DNA of 17,375 bases from JBCCMF01 sp038747545 (GTDB taxonomy: Bacteria > Bacteroidota > Rhodothermia > Rhodothermales > JBCCMF01): the NCBI GenBank assembly GCA_038747545.1, contig JBCDJT010000107.1, positions 1 through 17,375 on the forward strand, given 5' to 3'. Numbering within the stretch: position 1 is the first letter of the stretch; each line of letters opens with the position of its first letter. The notes beneath the pieces are model-generated. The model was not told where the DNA came from. It saw only the letters and a program-made list of their open reading frames with translations, and ran no database searches. This document shows, one piece after another, positions 13,243-17,375 of the stretch. Position numbers and translations under genes: made by a program.

Positions 13243-14448
13243 ATGAAACGAATCGCATCGTACCTTTGCGTGTTCGCATTAGGGCTTACCCTGATGGGCG
13301 CCGACGGCTGCTCGAGCGACCCCAACGTGGAAGGCGCCAAGCTGGACCTGCGCAACAAGGACTATGACCGTGCTATCGAAAACCTGAACACGGCCCTGGA
13401 GCGCAACCCAGACAATGCCGAAGCGCTCGAGCTGAAAGGCCGCGTGATGATGCAGCAGGCCGACGGTACCAATGACCCGAGCGTACACGAAGGCCTCATC
13501 CCTGAGATCGTAGAGTCGTTCGACCGCGCCATGGCCGTCGATCCCGGCATGACGGAGCAGATCGAGAACAACAAGAACCTCGCCTACTACAACACCTTCA
13601 CCAAGGGCGTGCAAGCGTTCAACCGCTCGGCTAACGACGTTACAGAGTACGACAACGCTGCGGCGTTCTTCACGCTGGCTTCGGTCATCCGCCCCGACTC
13701 GGCAGGCGCCTATGTGAACAAAGCTTTCGCGCTCTACAACTCGGGCAACCGCGAAGCCGCGCGCGAGCCGCTGGAGATGGCTATTGAGAAGGGCGAAAAC
13801 AACGTGCAGTCCTACATCCTGCTCTCGAACATCTACACGATGCAGGAAGACTACGATAGCCTAGTGGCCCTGCTCCAGGAAGCCATTGAGCTTCACCCCG
13901 AAGATGCCGACCTCCGCGCGCAGTACCTGAACGCGCTGCAACGCACCGGCCAGTTGGAGATGGCCATGAACGAGTACAGCACCGCCGTAGCGAATGACCC
14001 CGACAACCCGGTGTACCGCTACAACTATGGCTCCATGCTCCTCGACGGCAAGATGTACGACGAGGCTGAAGAGCAGCTTCGGAAGGCCACCGAGCTCGAC
14101 CCCGAGAATGCCAACGCGTTCTACAACCTGGGCGCCGTCTTCATCAACCAGGCCTTCGACATCAACGAAGAGATTGCCACCGCTGATGACGCCCTGCGTG
14201 CCGATCGCGGCAACCTCTCGGATGACGAGATTGCCTCCCGCGAGGCGGCTCTTGATGCGATGGTAGAAAAGCGCAGTCAGATGTACGCGAACGCCGTGGC
14301 TCCCCTGGAGCGCGCCAAGACGCTCGCCGAACAGGAAGGGCTTGACCAGTCCGGTATCTGCAACGCCCTCTTCCAGGCCTACGTCCAGACAGGCGAGCAG
14401 GAGAAAGGCGCCGCAGCCGCTGAATGCGCAGGCATCGACCTGAACTGA
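13243..14448 (+). CDS. Tetratricopeptide-repeat lipoprotein
   Basis: This 401-aa protein has signal peptide MKRIASYLCVFALGLTLMGADGC. The lipidated residue would be C23, but the lipobox A-D-G-C is not canonical (D at -2). Immediately after it a TPR begins (AKLDLRNKDYDRAIENLNTALERNPDNAEAL). Further TPR units occur around AYVNKAFALYNSGNREAAREPLEMAIEKG, SYILLSNIYTMQEDYDSLVALLQEAIELHPED, YLNALQRTGQLEMAMNEYSTAVANDPDN, and YNYGSMLLDGKMYDEAEEQLRKATELDPEN followed by NAFYNLGAVF. The acidic C-terminal part is helical and ends in a cysteine-containing AAAAECAGIDLN. TPRs bind partner proteins; an envelope scaffold role is likely but the partner is unknown. GGAGG lies upstream and a strong terminator lies 34 bp after the stop, so it is probably monocistronic. 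Confidence 0.92.
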   Translation: MKRIASYLCVFALGLTLMGADGCSSDPNVEGAKLDLRNKDYDRAIENLNTALERNPDNAEALELKGRVMMQQADGTNDPSVHEGLIPEIVESFDRAMAVDPGMTEQIENNKNLAYYNTFTKGVQAFNRSANDVTEYDNAAAFFTLASVIRPDSAGAYVNKAFALYNSGNREAAREPLEMAIEKGENNVQSYILLSNIYTMQEDYDSLVALLQEAIELHPEDADLRAQYLNALQRTGQLEMAMNEYSTAVANDPDNPVYRYNYGSMLLDGKMYDEAEEQLRKATELDPENANAFYNLGAVFINQAFDINEEIATADDALRADRGNLSDDEIASREAALDAMVEKRSQMYANAVAPLERAKTLAEQEGLDQSGICNALFQAYVQTGEQEKGAAAAECAGIDLN

Positions 14449-14482
14449 TCTCGTTGATGGCCGCCATTTAGGCCCAATACCT

Positions 14483-14524
14483 GAGCGCCCAGGCTTCTTC
14501 GCGAAGCCTGGGCGCTCGCATTTT
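14483..14524 (+). terminator. Intrinsic terminator after the TPR lipoprotein gene
   Basis: A perfect 15-bp stem is formed by GAGCGCCCAGGCTTC (14483-14497) and GAAGCCTGGGCGCTC (14503-14517), with loop TTCGC, then GCATTTT. The T-tract is short but the stem is very strong. It terminates plus-strand transcription and separates the TPR gene from the Uma2 gene. Confidence 0.85.
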
Positions 14525-14588
14525 GACACATTCGCGAAACAGCCCGCTGCGTGCTCAGGTAGATGGTTTCTAGCCAGACCGTAGGCCC

Positions 14589-15203
14589 ATGGAACCGCTT
14601 CGCAACATCGCCCCGATTTCCGTCGAGCAATACCTCGACCTTGACCAGCGTATGCCTCAGGGTGTGAAGCTCGAATACTTCGACGGCTACCTCTTCTGCA
14701 ACGGCTACCTCATCGACCCGCTCGGCGCGCGCGAAGAGGCTGTTGCGATGGCAGGCGGCAGTCCCAACCACAACGTACTGGCTGCAACGATCGGGGCTGC
14801 GCTTGTCAATGGCCTTCCCGACAACTACCACGTTTCTGGCTCAGGCCAGCAGACGAAGTTTCACCCGGCTTCTCGTTATGGATACCCTGACGCTGTAGCT
14901 GCCTGCGATCCTGACTTCAACGGCGTCATCCTCCAAAACCCGCAACTGATCGTCGAGGTGCTTTCACCCTCAACCGCGGCGTACGACTTGGGGCGTAAGT
15001 TTGAGGCCTACAAGCAGTGGCCCTCCGTGGAGGAAATCTGGTTTGTCTGGCAAGACGTGGTTTGCGTGAGGCAACACTTCCGCACCGATCGCGATACGTG
15101 GAGCGAGCGGATCTACACCACGCTAGAGACCGCGCTCGTAAGCGACTACTTTGGGCTGCGGGTTCCCCTCAGCGCAGTGTACCAGCGCGTACGGCGCACC
15201 TGA
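14589..15203 (+). CDS. Uma2 family (DUF820) PD-(D/E)XK nuclease-fold protein
   Basis: This 204-aa protein matches the Uma2/DUF820 pattern. The N-terminal ISVEQYLDLDQRMPQGVKLEYFDGYL contains the conserved glutamate E29. Then come HNVLAATIGAAL, the nuclease-core aspartate D101 in YGYPDAVA, E123 in LIVEVLSPST, then YDLGRKFEAYKQWPSVEEIWFV. The family is predicted to adopt a restriction-endonuclease-like fold, but activity and role are largely untested. Copies are abundant and often scattered in cyanobacteria and some Bacteroidota. Here it is a single copy with its own upstream gap of 64 bp after a terminator. Start ATG 14589 fits the family N-terminus. It is followed closely by the amidase gene on the same strand. 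Confidence 0.88.
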   Translation: MEPLRNIAPISVEQYLDLDQRMPQGVKLEYFDGYLFCNGYLIDPLGAREEAVAMAGGSPNHNVLAATIGAALVNGLPDNYHVSGSGQQTKFHPASRYGYPDAVAACDPDFNGVILQNPQLIVEVLSPSTAAYDLGRKFEAYKQWPSVEEIWFVWQDVVCVRQHFRTDRDTWSERIYTTLETALVSDYFGLRVPLSAVYQRVRRT

Positions 15204-15268
15204 GCCGCTTGTGCGAGGACGTGGCGTTGCCTACCATGCAGCCCTTCGCTCAACTCTCGCCTTGCCCG

Positions 15269-17375
15269 ATGCACCGTCTCCGCGCTCGTCTGCTGCTTGT
15301 AGCACTGCTTTTTTCGCTCGCAGCGTGCTCATCAACACGGGAGCCAGCATTGGACACTCCCTCACAGGATTCGCGCTCGCTGATGGAGACCGTAGCTGCG
15401 ATGCAGACGCAAGCGCAAGCAGTCGTCGAGACCATACAAGCCAGTGGCGCGCCGATGCAGCTCACGGCGGGGGCCGCTGTTGATACCGTCTTGGCCGATG
15501 GTGACGAACGCACGCTCACCGTTTTCTTCAACCGTGCGTTTACCGAGGTGCCCTTTCGCGAAGCGCCAACGGAAGCGCTGATTTCCCAACTCACCCAGAG
15601 GCTGACGCCGCTGCTGCCAACGGGCTACATGCTCCGCCTCCGCGCCGACGACCTGCCCATCCGCGAACTCATCCCCAACGCGTACCGCAGCGACCCACGT
15701 ACGTACGACACCAACCGCCTGGCGCTATCCACGAGGGCACCATCGCCTGTGGTTCGACCGCTGGACCGCCCGTGGACGCCGACGCAAGGTTTGGACGGTC
15801 GCCACGTGGCGCTGTGGCATAGCCACGGCTGGTACTATGAGCCCCGGCTGGACCGCTGGGAATGGCAGCGGGCGCGCGTGTTTCAGACGGTCGAAGATCT
15901 GCTGCCGATGGCGTTTGTGGTGCCCTACATCGCGCCGATGCTAGAGCGAGCAGGGGCCACCGTCTTCATGCCCCGTGAGCGCGACACGCAGCCCCTCGAA
16001 GTCGTCATGGATAACGCTGGCGATGGGTACCGCGAAGCAGGAACGTGGACGAGCGGCGGCCTGGGCTTCGCGGTGGGAACCCCACCGTATGGCGACCATG
16101 TCAATCCGTTTCAACTTGGCAGCACGCGTCAATCGCAAGCCTCAAACGCCTCAGCCACCTACAGCAGCACTATCCCTGAAACAGGCGACTACGCCGTTTA
16201 CGTCTCCTACACGCACGGCGCCGACCGCACCACGGCGGCGCACTACGCCGTGCATCACGCGGGCGGCACCACCACGTTTGGTGTCGATCAGACGCGAGGC
16301 GGCGGCACGTGGCTCTACCTTGGGCACTTCCGCTTCCTGGCTGATTCCACCGCTGCCCCGCGCGTCACCCTGACGAACGGCGACGCGGCTGGTGGGGGCG
16401 TTCTTTCGGCAGATGCGGTGCGGCTGGGTGGCGGCATGGGCACCATCGCCCGCAACGGCAGCACGAGCGGACGGCCGCGCTTTGTGGAGGGCGCGCGCTA
16501 CTACCTCCAGTACGCGGGCTTCCCCGACACGCTCGTCTACAACGTCACCGAAGACGCTGCCAATGATTACGTGGATGACTACCGCAGCCGTGGCGAATGG
16601 GTCGGCTACCTCAACGGCACACCCGCAGGGCCCAACAAGGCGCGCGGCGAAGGGCTGGGCATCCCCATCGACCTCGCGCTCGCGTTCCACACCGACGCCG
16701 GTTTCACACGCTCCGACTCCACCATTGGTACGCTGATGATCTACAGCGACCGCGGTTTAGAAAACGACCGGCAGTTTCCCAGCGGCACCTCACGGCTGGC
16801 CAACCGCGACCTCGCCGACATCGCCCAGACCGAACTCGTCAATGACATCCGCGCCCTCTATGACAGCACCTGGACGCGCCGGAGCCTGTGGAACCGGGGC
16901 TACAGCGAGGCTGTGCGTCCCAATGTGCCGAGCCTCCTGCTGGAGCTGCTATCGCATCACAACTACCAGGACATGGTCTTCGCCTGGGACCCGCGCTTTC
17001 GGTTCGACGTGAGCCGCAGCCTTTACAAGGCGGTGCTGAAGTTTCTAGCGCTACACCACGGCTTCGACTACACCGTGCAGCCGCTCCCGGTCACGCACTT
17101 GCGGGCTACGCTCAACGGCACCACCGCCCGGCTCGACTGGCAGCCGCAAGCCGATCCGCTCGAACCCTCGGCATGGCCCAGCCGCTATGTCGTCTACACC
17201 CGGCAAGGCACTGGCGGCTTCGACAACGGTGTGGTCGTGGACCAGCCGTCGTACGAGGTGAGCGGCTTAGCGCCGGGCGTGGTATACAGCTTTAAGGTGG
17301 AGGCACTGAACGAGGGCGGCGCCAGCTTCCCGTCGGAGGTGCTGGCCGTTGGCGTGGACACCTCCGGCGGGAAGC
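15269..17375 (+). CDS. Lipoprotein N-acetylmuramoyl-L-alanine amidase-like protein with inserted golvesin-like domain and Fn3 (3' truncated)
   Basis: The reading frame is open to the window end (702 codons from 15269), so the C-terminus is missing. The signal MHRLRARLLLVALLFSLAAC gives lipobox LAAC (C20); an in-frame ATG at 15236 is an alternative start. The catalytic fold resembles Amidase_3. H184 in ALWHSHGWYY and E209 in TVEDLLPMAFVVPYIAPMLERAGATVFMPRERD match the first two zinc ligands. A golvesin/xanthan-lyase-type binding domain then intervenes (about 245-391, VVMDNAGDGYREAGTW). The fold resumes with H474 in LAFHTDAGF and the catalytic-type E559 in NVPSLLLELLSHHNYQDM. An Fn3 domain starts at about 609. 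The protein would cleave peptide stems from peptidoglycan or act on another envelope glycan. Such proteins are often annotated as xanthan lyase. Ligand assignments are by motif only. Confidence 0.8.
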   Translation, partial: MHRLRARLLLVALLFSLAACSSTREPALDTPSQDSRSLMETVAAMQTQAQAVVETIQASGAPMQLTAGAAVDTVLADGDERTLTVFFNRAFTEVPFREAPTEALISQLTQRLTPLLPTGYMLRLRADDLPIRELIPNAYRSDPRTYDTNRLALSTRAPSPVVRPLDRPWTPTQGLDGRHVALWHSHGWYYEPRLDRWEWQRARVFQTVEDLLPMAFVVPYIAPMLERAGATVFMPRERDTQPLEVVMDNAGDGYREAGTWTSGGLGFAVGTPPYGDHVNPFQLGSTRQSQASNASATYSSTIPETGDYAVYVSYTHGADRTTAAHYAVHHAGGTTTFGVDQTRGGGTWLYLGHFRFLADSTAAPRVTLTNGDAAGGGVLSADAVRLGGGMGTIARNGSTSGRPRFVEGARYYLQYAGFPDTLVYNVTEDAANDYVDDYRSRGEWVGYLNGTPAGPNKARGEGLGIPIDLALAFHTDAGFTRSDSTIGTLMIYSDRGLENDRQFPSGTSRLANRDLADIAQTELVNDIRALYDSTWTRRSLWNRGYSEAVRPNVPSLLLELLSHHNYQDMVFAWDPRFRFDVSRSLYKAVLKFLALHHGFDYTVQPLPVTHLRATLNGTTARLDWQPQADPLEPSAWPSRYVVYTRQGTGGFDNGVVVDQPSYEVSGLAPGVVYSFKVEALNEGGASFPSEVLAVGVDTSGGK

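Noticed and set aside
13861..14529. 222-aa minus-strand open frame
   Set aside because: It lies antisense to the TPR lipoprotein gene and spans its terminator; its composition is that of a shadow frame.

Overview
This 17.4 kb window is chromosomal DNA from a GC-rich bacterium with densely packed genes. Lipoprotein signal peptides are frequent, Shine-Dalgarno sequences are weak or absent before most genes, and the families include a sulfatase lipoprotein, a cell-wall amidase carrying a golvesin-like domain and Fn3, a TPR lipoprotein and fahA. Together these suggest a member of the Bacteroidota/Rhodothermota (Rhodothermales-like). That assignment is inference from gene content and base composition; no rRNA gene is present.

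Layout. Positions 1-5015 hold a DUF779 protein on the plus strand. It is followed by a minus-strand run: an orphan HicB-like protein, an unknown 165-aa protein, an RDD membrane protein, a small ATP-dependent RNA ligase, a DUF1624-type membrane acyltransferase broken by a one-base frameshift, a four-helix membrane protein and a GNAT acetyltransferase. Positions 5174-6661 hold an SMP-30/gluconolactonase lipoprotein convergent with a small cysteine-containing lipoprotein. Positions 6859-9095 hold an OmpR-type response regulator and its histidine kinase, overlapping by 4 bp. The kinase 3' end overlaps a convergent type I sulfatase by 38 bp. Positions 11077-13004 (minus) hold an Hsp20 chaperone and fumarylacetoacetase. 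Positions 13243-17375 (plus) hold a TPR lipoprotein with a strong terminator, a Uma2-family nuclease-fold protein, and a lipoprotein cell-wall amidase cut by the window end.

The most unusual stretch is the gene-free interval 10711-11076 between hsp20 and the sulfatase gene. It holds six short hairpins that share an identical loop and inner pair (CTTACGGG) while their stems differ and stay complementary. A convincing intrinsic terminator, oriented with hsp20, follows them, so the array probably forms the 3' UTR of hsp20 or a separate small RNA. An invariant asymmetric loop on covarying stems points to recognition of a folded RNA or single-stranded DNA. I do not recognise the family. The hsp20 upstream region also carries unusual repeats: TTTGCRT at exact 11-bp spacing, and a cluster of GACAG/CTGTC dyads.

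The genes do not form one obvious pathway. Only the two-component pair is a clear functional unit. The rest reads as ordinary accessory and housekeeping content, with envelope functions (lipoproteins, sulfatase, amidase) well represented.
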